Positions 1-9,066 of a stretch of 64,000 nt of DNA are shown in pieces (position 1 is the first letter of the stretch; the number at the start of each line of letters is the position of its first letter). A model generated the notes under the pieces. That model was not told the origin of the DNA. It did no database searches and saw only the letters and a program-made list of their open reading frames with translations. The position numbers were made by a program, and so were the translations under genes. The DNA comes from Fimbriimonadales bacterium. Lineage in GTDB: Bacteria > Armatimonadota > Fimbriimonadia > Fimbriimonadales > ATM1. Location of the stretch: assembly GCA_026129745.1 (NCBI GenBank), contig JAHCHL010000002.1:124001-188000 (forward strand). Reading direction: 5' to 3'.

Positions 1-2312
1 GTGGCAGGTTGCGGTGCCAGCGAGAGGACGGTCGTTTGGTTTGCGGCGAGGCGGACTTCTCGCCGGCCTTCTTTCGTGGCGATTTGCTTTGCAACCGGTG
101 AGGCGTTCCCGTTGAAAATGGCGATCCTTTCGCCGAGGTTGGTGACGTAAACGCCGTCGCGGCGGTCGTCGATGGCAGGGGCTTCTGCGGCGCCCGGAAC
201 GATTTCGGCGAGGCGGTAGGTCAATGCCCGGACAACGGCGATGTACGTTTTCCAAAGCGCACGCTGACCTGGCATGAAGACAGCCAGTCCCCTACCGAAC
301 GGCCGCGACCATTGGGTTGCGATCGTTGCGGGATCGACAGGCGCTTCAAAGAAACCTTTGAGTTCGACGGGTTCGGATGTAGCGCCCGATTCTGCGACTT
401 CGATTGCGGCGATTCTCGTCGATGCATCTTGATCCATGCCGTCGAATCCGATTCGGATCGTCCCGGTCGAAGCATCGTCTGGGGAAACAACAAACTGGAA
501 TCGCGAAATACCGCCGTCGAGAGTTATTCCGGCTTGCTTTCTTCCGCTAACGAGGATATCGATTTGGCCTTGCCTCGCGCCGTCTCCGCTGAATACGACG
601 GTAACCAGCAGCTCTCTCCCGGTTCTCGCGGGCAGTCGGAGCAAAGCGCCATTGAATGCATAGCGTCCGGACGCGCCGCCAACGCCCCAACGGCCTTGCA
701 CGAACTCCTCGTCGCCTTCACCTCCGAGCGTCACTCGATAGGCGTTGGGAATTGTGCCTTGCCATCTTTCATCGGGCCGCGCTCGCGGCAATTGCGTCGA
801 CCATCCGAACAGCTCTGTCCATACCGATATGCCACCTGATGGATCTGTCATTCTTCCGAAGTCGTAGGCGGCGATCACTCCGCCCCCCCGCACCCATTCT
901 CGCATTACGTTCAGCTCGCGGAGGTCCCAGATGCTTCCTTCGAGCAGGACTGCGACTCGGTATTTCGAAAGTGCGCCCGCAATGACGGCGGATTCGTCAA
1001 GGATGTCGAAATCGAGATAGTCGCGCATCTCGACGGCGCTTCGATACAGCAATGCCGGCACTGTTTGCGCTGGCCGCAAAACGTGAGACGAACTCGGATA
1101 AATGACAGCGACGTCTGTGATTGGTTCCGAGTACGTCAAGTGAGGCATCAGTGCGCTCCATGCATCTTTCGACGAGCGATAGGCTTGTGGCCAATCGATG
1201 TGTCCTCTTGATCCGAGCGACAGAGCCGCAAACAGTCTTTGATTGAATTTCGCGGGCGATCCAATAGTGGGTGCTTCCGTCCATATTGGTGTGTTGGCAG
1301 CCTTTGCCGCGCCGCGGATTCTTCCGAGCGACATTGCCCAGTCTTCGGCGAAGTCATAGAAGCCAACGTTCGTGATTTTCAATCCATCGGCTTTTTGCGC
1401 TGCTTTCGCAACTCCGTAGATGTCGAGACCGAGGTATGGAAGATCATTCGGCGGTCCAATCGGAATCAAAAGCGGCGATTCGAGAAAAATCTCATCCGCG
1501 ACGTTGCAAAGTTGGGAGACGAGACTTGGAATGGCTTCTCGATACCAAGCCATCCATTCGAGCCTCGCGCTGTATGGATAGTCCGGCGTGATAGGAAGTG
1601 GAAGCTTGGTCGGGTCTTCCGGGTTCATTCCCCAATCGATGTAAGCCTGTTCTATCGAGCCATGCAGATTTTGGACACGCCGCGTCCAAGAAGCGAGCGC
1701 TTTCGGGTCTCCAGCCCAGAATCCGGCTTTGGGGGGGGCAGATCGAAGAACACTTTCCCAGATTGCGACTTGTTCTGGCGACCTCGCTGACAATCCGGTG
1801 AAGAAACTCGCATCTCCAAACTCGTTCAACACTTTGAGCGTCACGAAATCGAGTTTAGGGAGTCTTCGGTTCACTATGCCGTATCCGGTAGCGGAGAATC
1901 TAATCCGTTCCATGTCCCAAGGCGAAAATGTTGGGATTCGTTGTCCGTCGATCAGATTCACCATTCCTTCACCGACGATGAGGCTGTCATCGAAGTCAGG
2001 AAAGGTTGTAAAGATGGACAGTGCGAACCCTGCGCCCGCTTCTGCGAATGCCTTTCGCTGCTCAATCAGTCCTGCGATGTCTCTCTCGCCGTTCGCTCCA
2101 TTCGGTGCGCTCCATTCGCTTGTGCGTCCGGAAAAGAAGGTGATGCCTGAATTGACGAGGTCTTGGACGTCAAGAGCGGGCGGCACGAGCGCGCCGAGCC
2201 TCATTCGCTCTCCCGGGGAGGCGTTGAAGGCTGCAGGCATGGCGTAGATGGGCTCTGGAGCAGGCCCAGTCTGCGCCGCCATCGCAGCAACCAGCCATCC
2301 AATTTGAAGCAT
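1..2312 (-). CDS. Secreted glycoside-hydrolase-like protein, C-terminus cut by window edge
   Basis: An uninterrupted reading frame of about 770 codons runs from ATG at 2312 off the left edge, so the stop lies outside the window. The N-terminus (MLQIGWLVAAMAAQTGPAPE) looks like a short signal peptide. The first ~350 residues look like a TIM-barrel glycosidase region. The stretch around residues 390-480 (PSSSHVLRPAQ..., then YRVAVLLEG and WVRGGGVIAAYD) resembles the trimerisation domain of GH42-type beta-galactosidases, which has a glutamine-amidotransferase-like fold. I could not place catalytic glutamates securely, so the substrate is unknown. It follows the TPR gene by 37 bases and is probably co-transcribed with it. 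The codons GCC CCC CCC near 1731-1738 form an eight-base homopolymer. Confidence 0.6.
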   Translation of the reverse strand, partial: MLQIGWLVAAMAAQTGPAPEPIYAMPAAFNASPGERMRLGALVPPALDVQDLVNSGITFFSGRTSEWSAPNGANGERDIAGLIEQRKAFAEAGAGFALSIFTTFPDFDDSLIVGEGMVNLIDGQRIPTFSPWDMERIRFSATGYGIVNRRLPKLDFVTLKVLNEFGDASFFTGLSARSPEQVAIWESVLRSAPPKAGFWAGDPKALASWTRRVQNLHGSIEQAYIDWGMNPEDPTKLPLPITPDYPYSARLEWMAWYREAIPSLVSQLCNVADEIFLESPLLIPIGPPNDLPYLGLDIYGVAKAAQKADGLKITNVGFYDFAEDWAMSLGRIRGAAKAANTPIWTEAPTIGSPAKFNQRLFAALSLGSRGHIDWPQAYRSSKDAWSALMPHLTYSEPITDVAVIYPSSSHVLRPAQTVPALLYRSAVEMRDYLDFDILDESAVIAGALSKYRVAVLLEGSIWDLRELNVMREWVRGGGVIAAYDFGRMTDPSGGISVWTELFGWSTQLPRARPDERWQGTIPNAYRVTLGGEGDEEFVQGRWGVGGASGRYAFNGALLRLPARTGRELLVTVVFSGDGARQGQIDILVSGRKQAGITLDGGISRFQFVVSPDDASTGTIRIGFDGMDQDASTRIAAIEVAESGATSEPVELKGFFEAPVDPATIATQWSRPFGRGLAVFMPGQRALWKTYIAVVRALTYRLAEIVPGAAEAPAIDDRRDGVYVTNLGERIAIFNGNASPVAKQIATKEGRREVRLAANQTTVLSLAPQPA

Positions 2313-2349
2313 TCCGGTTATTGTTGACTTGTACGGGCGCGTATGGGTG

Positions 2350-4248
2350 TCACGGCGCCTCGGCTTCCGCCAGCGCTCGGCTTACCTCGATGTTCTCGTC
2401 GCCAACCGCCTCTCGGATCTGCTTCGCGAGCCTGCGCGCTTCGTCTTTGTGTCCGGCCCTCTTCGCAGCGAGCGCAAGGTTGATGGCCACTGCGAGCGAT
2501 CCTGGCATCGACCGCAAAGCGAAAGAGAGCATTCGATAGGCGTCCTCGTGTCGTTCTTGTTGAGAAAGCGCTTGTCCGAGTTCGCCATACGCGGGTTCGC
2601 AGCCCGGAAAGAGATTGATCAGTTGGACAGCAGCTCTCTCAGCATCGGTCCATCTGCCGAGTCGGTTGTATAGCTGTGCGAGGAGGAGCCAGGGCTTCCA
2701 ATAGTCTTGCATCCACTGCACGAGCGGTTCGAGGTCGGCGACTGCGCCAGCGAAGTCCTCTTTGTCGATCTTTTCTTGCGCGCGTTGCAGAACTTCGGTC
2801 CGTTTTGGCTGTTCGAGCTCATAGAGCCACGCGAGCGTTTGCGCTTTTGTGTTTTGGTCCGGTTCGGCAGCAAGGACTGCGTTGAGAACATCTGGAATCT
2901 CGTGTTGTCGTCCTGCTCTGTCCAGCGTTTGCGCGTACTCGACGAGTAGCGGAACGTCCTTTGGTGCGGCTTCGATGCAGTCTTCGTAAAGATCCATTGC
3001 ACGGTTGTATTCTTCTTTACCGACCAAATAGGGAGCGTAGTATCGCTTGACGATCAGCGCTCCATCCGTGGCTTTGAGACCTTCTTCGAACGCTTCTCCA
3101 GCTTCGACGTGCTTGCCGTTTTGGGAAAGGGAGATTGCGTACTTCGCCCAGGCTTCTGCATTCTTCGGATTCTTGTCGATGACCGTTTTCCACAGGGTCG
3201 GAATTTCGTGTTCGCGGCCAAGCTGAGCCAGTAAGCTGCTGAGAAGATCTCGTGCGACGTTTTGTTCGCCGTCAAGGTCTGCAGCTTTTCGGAGCGTTCT
3301 TTCGGCATTGACTGCCATCCCAAGCGCCATTTGCGACATTCCTAATCTCGCATAGACCGAAGGTTCGAGGTGGGGTAATTCGATCGCTTTGCCTTCGTCG
3401 ATTTGCTTTTGCGCCTGCCTGTAATCCTGTTCCATGAGGAACACGGCCTTTTCGAGCTTCGAGTTAGCGTCGTTCATGCGGTTTGCAGCCATGTAAAGTT
3501 CGCCGAGAACGAAATGACCGCGCCAGTCATCTGGTTGGATGTCGATGATCTTCTTGACTTTCTCTTCGACAAGAGCAAAATTGCCGACGTTGTACTGAGC
3601 ACTCAGTCGCGCTAACTGAAGGGCGGCTTCATAGGGACCCAAAAAGTCCTTGTCCGCTTCGATCGATGCGATCAGGCTGTCGAATGCGATTCCGATGTCG
3701 AATGCTTTTGCTGCTTGGTCACCAGCTTGCTGCAAGTAGGCGATCGCGTCGAATCCTACAAGAAAGTCTCTGAACGCTTCCGGATGGTTTGTTCCGAATT
3801 GCATCGACTCGACGAAGTCTGGTGGCGTTTTCGTGTTGGTCGATTGCACGACGTTAGCAATCATCCATTTGACTGTGTCGAAAATGTCTTCGACTCGAAA
3901 CTCCCGTTCGAAAGGTTTGGGTTCGTCTTCGTCTTTACCTGTGTAAATCCGCAAGGTCAGTACGTATCCGGGCTCTTTGTCGACCAAGAGTCCATCGACG
4001 ATGTACTCCGCTCCAGTCTGTCCGATGAGCTGCTTCAGAAACTCCTTTTCGTTGAGCTTGTCGCTGAAATTGACGAACGCCGCTTCGCGCTGATCGCCCT
4101 CTCCGATTTGAGCCATCGCCGTTAGGTAATGGGTTTCGGTTTCCGGTTGGTTTTTGATGGTCTCGTGTAGAAAATGCGCGAGTTGGCGACCGAGGGCGGG
4201 GCGAACCGGTTCGGCCACGTTGAAGGGGAGGAACGTAATTTTGGACAT
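2350..4248 (-). CDS. TPR-repeat protein with TolB/FlgO-like N-terminal domain
   Basis: The product has 632 residues and no signal peptide. Residues 1-150 (MSKITFLPFNVAEPVRPALG onward) resemble the TolB/FlgO-like alpha/beta domain that precedes TPR arrays in many bacterial proteins. From about residue 190 to the end the sequence is helical, with repeated TPR signatures such as WAKYAISLSQNGKHVEAGEA and AYGELGQALSQQERHEDAYR. Such proteins are usually cytoplasmic scaffolds, but no partner can be named. ATG at 4248 gives the full N-terminal domain. It lies upstream of the truncated glycosidase-like gene in the same direction and downstream of the ClpS pair after an 80-base gap. Confidence 0.75.
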   Translation of the reverse strand: MSKITFLPFNVAEPVRPALGRQLAHFLHETIKNQPETETHYLTAMAQIGEGDQREAAFVNFSDKLNEKEFLKQLIGQTGAEYIVDGLLVDKEPGYVLTLRIYTGKDEDEPKPFEREFRVEDIFDTVKWMIANVVQSTNTKTPPDFVESMQFGTNHPEAFRDFLVGFDAIAYLQQAGDQAAKAFDIGIAFDSLIASIEADKDFLGPYEAALQLARLSAQYNVGNFALVEEKVKKIIDIQPDDWRGHFVLGELYMAANRMNDANSKLEKAVFLMEQDYRQAQKQIDEGKAIELPHLEPSVYARLGMSQMALGMAVNAERTLRKAADLDGEQNVARDLLSSLLAQLGREHEIPTLWKTVIDKNPKNAEAWAKYAISLSQNGKHVEAGEAFEEGLKATDGALIVKRYYAPYLVGKEEYNRAMDLYEDCIEAAPKDVPLLVEYAQTLDRAGRQHEIPDVLNAVLAAEPDQNTKAQTLAWLYELEQPKRTEVLQRAQEKIDKEDFAGAVADLEPLVQWMQDYWKPWLLLAQLYNRLGRWTDAERAAVQLINLFPGCEPAYGELGQALSQQERHEDAYRMLSFALRSMPGSLAVAINLALAAKRAGHKDEARRLAKQIREAVGDENIEVSRALAEAEAP

Positions 4249-4330
4249 TGCGGCTGAGGGGCAAGTTTAGCCGATTCGCCGGCCAAGAAGCGCCGACTCG
4301 GCCTTGAGTTGGGACGAGAATTGGTGCGGG

Positions 4331-4639
4331 CTAAGACTCCGAGACGGTCACTTTGATTCCGATTCGTGCGATGATTGACGCGACATTTTCGCACTCTTCT
4401 TTGTCGGCGCAGTGCACGACGCTTTGGCCTTGATGGTGGATCTCCCAAGTCTCCATGTACGCTTCCTCGACGCCGCACCCGGTCGCTACCTGGAGGACCG
4501 TCATGACTTCTTCCCAGGTGTTGTAGTCGTTATCGAAGACCGTAACGATCCAGCCGCGGCCGCCACCGGATCCTGTGGACAGCTCTTCCTGCTTCTCTGG
4601 GATTACGACGCTCGATGCGCGGATACTCAGTCGTCCCAC
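4331..4639 (-). CDS. clpS: ClpS-family adaptor, second of a tandem pair
   Basis: A 102-residue ClpS domain. ClpS binds N-end-rule substrates and hands them to the ClpA/ClpC unfoldase. The FDNDYNTWEEV segment matches the canonical substrate-pocket motif (NDD in E. coli), and the histidine in METWEIHHQG matches the conserved pocket His. The start is GTG at 4639, overlapping the stop of the first clpS by 13 bases, which implies translational coupling. No ATG exists before the domain. The unusual feature is the duplication: the two copies differ in the N-terminal tail and in the pocket triplet (DND here, NND in the other), so they may prefer different N-degrons. Confidence 0.8.
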   Translation of the reverse strand: MGRLSIRASSVVIPEKQEELSTGSGGGRGWIVTVFDNDYNTWEEVMTVLQVATGCGVEEAYMETWEIHHQGQSVVHCADKEECENVASIIARIGIKVTVSES

Positions 4640-4914
4640 TCCGGCCGGACCTCAGTTCTAACCCCTATTCTGCCGACGATGGTCGCTACGGCGCAGCACG
4701 CTTCTTGTGAGCTGAAATGAACCGGCGCCTTTCCGAAGGTGTGGGCCTCCCAGGCCTCCATGTACGCTTCTTCGACGGTGCAGCCGGTGGCGCGCATCAG
4801 CGCCTCGATGACCTCGTCGAACGTGTTGGTGTCGTTGTTGTAGATCAAGGTCATGAAGCGTCCGCCGTAACCGGTGTTGGCGTCGAATATCTCAGGAAGG
4901 GTCTGCGTCGACAT
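4627..4914 (-). CDS. clpS: ClpS-family adaptor, first of a tandem pair
   Basis: The product has 95 residues. YNNDTNTFDEVIEAL is the substrate-pocket strand and MEAWEAHTFGKAPVH carries the conserved His; the rest follows the ClpS fold (CCAVATIVGRIGVRTEV). I chose ATG at 4914 (MSTQTLPEIF) over an upstream in-frame TTG at 4953 because the longer form would extend 62 bases into the YfhO-like gene and adds nothing ClpS-like. With ATG 4914 the overlap is 23 bases. AAGGA lies directly before the ATG, too close for a standard Shine-Dalgarno. No Clp ATPase gene is adjacent. Confidence 0.8.
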   Translation of the reverse strand: MSTQTLPEIFDANTGYGGRFMTLIYNNDTNTFDEVIEALMRATGCTVEEAYMEAWEAHTFGKAPVHFSSQEACCAVATIVGRIGVRTEVRPEWDD

Positions 4915-6922
4915 TCCTTGTATAGGATATCGCAAAAAGGGCGAAAACGCCAAGCATTGCCAGCAGAATTCCGAGGTTGTAGCTGGTCGGAGGTGGGGGT
5001 GTGCTTTTCGGCAGGTCGTGAGGCTCGGCGATCTTGTAGAGCTTCCAGCCTGGGAACTGCTTTTCGAGTTCGAGATCGAGTTCGTAGGTCGAAGCGACGT
5101 GCGTCACCCCTGTTTCGCAGAGTTTTTCAACGTCGAAGCCAGGCTTGATGAACATCATGTTGCCGTTTGCGAGCGGCGCTGAGTCTTGTCCGTTGATTTC
5201 GTCAAGCATCGCTTTGGTTTCTCGCGGAATCAGCGAGTCGTAACCATCGATCGTCTTTATGCCATAGGCCATCAACGAGTTGGGGGGGGCCATTGTTTTC
5301 GGACCAGGTCCAAGCAGCGACCATTGATCATTGACGACTGCGATGAATTTGCCCTGAAGATCTTCGAGACCTTCGAAGGGTTGCTTGTAAAGGCCTCTAT
5401 TCGAGCCGGGATTCACGTTCCACTGGGACGCTGCAGGGACACCAATCGCAAGCAAAAGGCACACGATGGCAAGCGGCCTAGCACGCTCCGTTTTGAGCAA
5501 CACCGCGCCGAAAGCGATCGCAGCTCCAATTAAGAACAGTACGATCCATGGGACGGAGTTCGCCTGTGATGCCGCTTGCATCGGATGCTTTGCGCTTTCT
5601 GCAATCTGAATGAACGCCAGCAGTGCAAGCGAAGCGACGGCAATCGCTGCGAACGCAGAAAGCGCGAGCTTCGGTTTTTGAATTCGATCGCCGATGGCAG
5701 AACCCGCCAAGGCGCAAACTGAAATTGTGAGCAGCACTGCGATGCGACCTGGCGATCCAGTCGCCGCCCAGCCCGGAATGAGCCAATACATCGCCTGCGT
5801 GACAAGGGTTCCCAAGGCTGCGAGAACCGAAAACAACGCTAAGAATCCGAAGAAATTGGATCGAGCGTTTCGCCAGTTTGCGAAGAAGCCTAACAAGAAC
5901 AAGGGTAGCACGACGGGGCCCATGTAAAGCGCAAGCTCGGCGTAGTTTCTTCCCTGCTCTTCGAGCGAAAGCCAATAGGAAGGGGCCTTTCCATCTTCGA
6001 GGTCGACCCATTCACCGGGCATTCCGAACATCGTCGGCGCAGCGATGATCGACAGATGGTGTGGTTTAAGGGCGAGAGCAGAATAGCCTTTGTAGCCTTC
6101 CGATGTCGGAGGCTGCGCACGGTGCCCGTTTCTGCCGTTTTCAAGAACCGGCAACAACTGCGGCGTTGCGATTAGAATTCCAAGTAGAAGCGATACTCCG
6201 CTCAAAAGAATCGCCTTGCCGTTCTTTTCACCTAGCCCGAGCCACAGGACATAGAGCAACGCCGCTATAAGTCCATACATAGCAATTTGTAGATGGCCGG
6301 AAAGCAGCATGAGTCCGACGGCTAAGCCAAGTTTTGCGACTGACTTTGCATTTCGTTCTTCAAATAGCCTCAGGACCCCGAGCAACACCCATGGAATCCA
6401 CGACGCAGTCATGACGACGCTTGGCAATTGAATCCAGGCGATCAAGAACGAAGACAGGATCAGGGCCGATGCTCCAATCAACCCGCCAATTTCGTTGCCT
6501 CCAAGTCTTCTGCTCAAGAGGAACAGCCCGCAGCCAGCGATCCAAAGATGGAGCCAAGCAGAGAACGACAGAAGCGCTTCTGCGGATAGGCCTGCCAAGC
6601 TCCATAGCATGTGCAGCGGATACAGTGGAGCGGACTGAGAGTTCGCAAGAAAGGGGATGCCTCCCAAAACGAGGTCGTTCCATATGGGTACTTCGCCCTT
6701 TTTATAAGAAACCAGCATATATTCTCGCCATTGCAAGAACTGAATGGCTCCATCAAGCTGTAAAATATCTGTCGGCGAATCCGAAGGTGCATTGTTCCAC
6801 GGCGGCAACGCGGTGATGTGATCGACTGGAGCGGGCACACGGTCGCCAAACAAAAACTGCCAGGTAGGTAGGAACGCAACAACGGCGAGAACGGCGAACG
6901 GCCAAATAGCCCGGGCACCCAT
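4892..6922 (-). CDS. YfhO-like multi-pass membrane protein
   Basis: A 676-residue integral membrane protein with about a dozen hydrophobic segments and a soluble C-terminal part (FEGLEDLQGKFIAVVNDQ...). The N-terminal PVDHITALPPWN and GEVPIWNDLVLGGIPF motifs are typical of the YfhO / GT-C-like membrane protein family, some members of which modify cell-wall or lipid-linked glycans. The C-terminal domain ends after a last membrane span (LGILLAMLGVFALFAISYTR). ATG at 6922 is preferred to TTG at 6940, since TACTCT sits 5 bases before the ATG and no Shine-Dalgarno serves either start. It diverges from asnB and overlaps clpS at its 3' end. Confidence 0.7.
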   Translation of the reverse strand: MGARAIWPFAVLAVVAFLPTWQFLFGDRVPAPVDHITALPPWNNAPSDSPTDILQLDGAIQFLQWREYMLVSYKKGEVPIWNDLVLGGIPFLANSQSAPLYPLHMLWSLAGLSAEALLSFSAWLHLWIAGCGLFLLSRRLGGNEIGGLIGASALILSSFLIAWIQLPSVVMTASWIPWVLLGVLRLFEERNAKSVAKLGLAVGLMLLSGHLQIAMYGLIAALLYVLWLGLGEKNGKAILLSGVSLLLGILIATPQLLPVLENGRNGHRAQPPTSEGYKGYSALALKPHHLSIIAAPTMFGMPGEWVDLEDGKAPSYWLSLEEQGRNYAELALYMGPVVLPLFLLGFFANWRNARSNFFGFLALFSVLAALGTLVTQAMYWLIPGWAATGSPGRIAVLLTISVCALAGSAIGDRIQKPKLALSAFAAIAVASLALLAFIQIAESAKHPMQAASQANSVPWIVLFLIGAAIAFGAVLLKTERARPLAIVCLLLAIGVPAASQWNVNPGSNRGLYKQPFEGLEDLQGKFIAVVNDQWSLLGPGPKTMAPPNSLMAYGIKTIDGYDSLIPRETKAMLDEINGQDSAPLANGNMMFIKPGFDVEKLCETGVTHVASTYELDLELEKQFPGWKLYKIAEPHDLPKSTPPPPTSYNLGILLAMLGVFALFAISYTRNVDADPS

Positions 6923-7015
6923 GCGGGAGAGTATGGCCAATTACAAGTTGCGAGGAGGAACGTTCGACTCCGACCCTGGACTCTTTGCAGTGCGAGCATT
7001 CCTTGAGGGATAACT

Positions 7016-9019
7016 ATGTGCGGAATCGCCGGTTTCTTTCGGGCTGATCGAAGCCCGGAGCCGTTCGTTTCTATCGACCATCGAAGAGCAATCTTAGACT
7101 CCATACGACACAGGGGACCTGATGCCGAAGGCGACTGGGAGTCTGCTGACGGTCGTTGCTGGTTAGGATTTCGACGACTCGCGATTATCGATCTGATTAC
7201 AGGCGATCAGCCGATGTCGAATGAGGACGGCACGGTTCATCTCGTCTTCAATGGCGAGATCTACAACTTTGTTCAATTGACCGACGAGCTCAAGGCCGCA
7301 GGGCACGTTTTCAAGTCTCATGCGGACAGCGAAGTACTCGTGCATGGCTATGAAGAGTGGGGGATCGAGGGTTTGCTCCAGCGGCTTCGCGGCATATTCG
7401 CGTTCGCGATCCATGACGCACGAAAGAACCGAATCTTTCTTGCGAGAGACCAAATGGGAGTCAAGCCTCTTTTCTATCGTGTGAAGGGGAGGACGCTTGT
7501 TTTTTCAAGCGAGATCAAGGCGATCTTGAGATTTCCTGGTTTCGACGATCGGTCTGTCGAGAAGGCGGGGCTTGCGCAGTTTCTGACTTGCCGCTACGTT
7601 TCACGTCCTTACACGATGTTTGAAGGCGTTCGAAAACTGCACGAAGCGTGTTGGATATCGTTCGGTTTAGACGATCATGAAATCGGCGAACCCAAGAGGT
7701 ATTGGAAGCCATCGTTTGCTGTCGCTGACAGTCCGCCTTCGTTCGACGAAGCACTCGAAAGGCTCGATGCGATGCTTCGCGAGACAGTCCGCATGCAACT
7801 TATGGCGGATGTTCCTGTCGGCGCGCAACTTTCGGGCGGAGTGGACAGCAGTTTGGTGGTCGCCTATATGCAGATGGCGAGAGAAGCGAGGGGTGAAAGC
7901 GGGCCGATTCACACTTACTCCGTTGGATTCGATGAGCCGGGCTTCAGCGAATTGAAGTACGCAAACATGGTCGCCGAACGTTATGGAACGATTCACAACG
8001 AGATCACGGTCGGTTGGGCGGATTACTTGCGAGAGCTGACTCAGCTTGCCTGGATTTATGACGAGCCAATTGGCGAGCCGCCCGCCGTTCCGACCTACTT
8101 AATGTGCAAGGCGGCAAAGTCAGACGTAACGGTCATGCTTTGCGGTGAAGGTGCAGACGAACAGTTTGGCGGTTACGGAAAGTATGCGTTCGACTCTTAT
8201 TCGAAGTACATCGATTGGATGCCATCGATCATGCGTCGCGTTCTCCTCAAGACGAGCGGCGCACTGATGCCTTTCAGGGCCAGGCGCTTGCGAGCGATTT
8301 TTGAGATCCTCGCTCTGCACGATCCTGCGAAGCGGTACACGTCTTGGTATGGCGCGTTCGATTCTTGGTCGCAGGCCGCGATCCTCGACAAGGATCTCCG
8401 CGCAATGGTGGGCGAAGAATTTTTGAAGAGAAGCATTCAACCGATTATCGCCGAGTGCGACAGCAAGTCGGCATTAAAGCGGTTCCAGTATTGCGACATT
8501 CAAACAAGGCTTGTGGACGATTTGCTCGTGAAGGGTGACCGCATGAGCATGGGAGCGTCGGTGGAGGCTCGAGTTCCGCTTATGGACCATCGCGTGGTCG
8601 AGTTTGCGGCGGCATTGCCGGCGAGCTATCATGTGAAAGGAATCGAAACGAAGCGATTGCTTAAGAAATTGGCAGAGAGATATGTCCCTCACGAAGCAAT
8701 TTATCGACGAAAAGTCGGATTCACCGTTCCGCTGACACGGTGGTTCGTTGGGCCGTGGGCTTCGTTTGTTTGCGATGTTTTAGTTTCTGACCGCTCTTTG
8801 TCTCGCGGATACTTCCGACCTGAGATTGTCAAGCGCGTCGTGCAAGATCACTTGAATCGCAAGGTCGATCGAGAACAGGGGCTATGGGTTCTTTTGGCCA
8901 TCGAGATCTGGCACCGAATCTTCATCGACGACGATGGGTCGGAGGAAGCTGCGGCTCGGTGTTACGATGAGTTGAATATCGACTCGCGAGTTGAAGCAGT
9001 CGGGGCCAAGGGCGTTTAG
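7016..9019 (+). CDS. asnB: Asparagine synthase (glutamine-hydrolysing)
   Basis: A 667-residue two-domain enzyme converting aspartate, glutamine and ATP to asparagine. After removal of Met, Cys2 (MCGIAGFF) is the N-terminal nucleophile of the class II glutaminase. RHRGPDAEG, RLAIIDL and NGEIYN are glutaminase motifs. The C-terminal synthetase domain carries the pyrophosphate-binding SGGVDSS and the LCGEGADEQFGGY segment. The length and the DRMSMGASVEARVPLMDH motif fit the exosortase/amidotransferase-associated AsnB group as well as housekeeping AsnB. ATG 7016 follows GAGGGA at a five-base spacing. It is transcribed away from the YfhO-like gene and is followed 38 bases later by parA. Confidence 0.93.
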   Translation: MCGIAGFFRADRSPEPFVSIDHRRAILDSIRHRGPDAEGDWESADGRCWLGFRRLAIIDLITGDQPMSNEDGTVHLVFNGEIYNFVQLTDELKAAGHVFKSHADSEVLVHGYEEWGIEGLLQRLRGIFAFAIHDARKNRIFLARDQMGVKPLFYRVKGRTLVFSSEIKAILRFPGFDDRSVEKAGLAQFLTCRYVSRPYTMFEGVRKLHEACWISFGLDDHEIGEPKRYWKPSFAVADSPPSFDEALERLDAMLRETVRMQLMADVPVGAQLSGGVDSSLVVAYMQMAREARGESGPIHTYSVGFDEPGFSELKYANMVAERYGTIHNEITVGWADYLRELTQLAWIYDEPIGEPPAVPTYLMCKAAKSDVTVMLCGEGADEQFGGYGKYAFDSYSKYIDWMPSIMRRVLLKTSGALMPFRARRLRAIFEILALHDPAKRYTSWYGAFDSWSQAAILDKDLRAMVGEEFLKRSIQPIIAECDSKSALKRFQYCDIQTRLVDDLLVKGDRMSMGASVEARVPLMDHRVVEFAAALPASYHVKGIETKRLLKKLAERYVPHEAIYRRKVGFTVPLTRWFVGPWASFVCDVLVSDRSLSRGYFRPEIVKRVVQDHLNRKVDREQGLWVLLAIEIWHRIFIDDDGSEEAAARCYDELNIDSRVEAVGAKGV

Positions 9020-9053
9020 CTCGCGGTTTTCGCTCCAAGCCTTCGGCACGAAG

Positions 9054-9059
9054 TAGAAT
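9054..9059 (+). promoter_or_regulatory. Probable -10 element of a leaderless parA transcript
   Basis: TAGAAT is followed by a seven-base spacer and then ATG at 9067. No Shine-Dalgarno is present. The spacing matches the TANNNT-to-start arrangement of leaderless promoters in other phyla. It favours ATG 9067 over ATG 9058, which lies inside the element. Confidence 0.4.
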
Positions 9060-9066
9060 GGCGATC

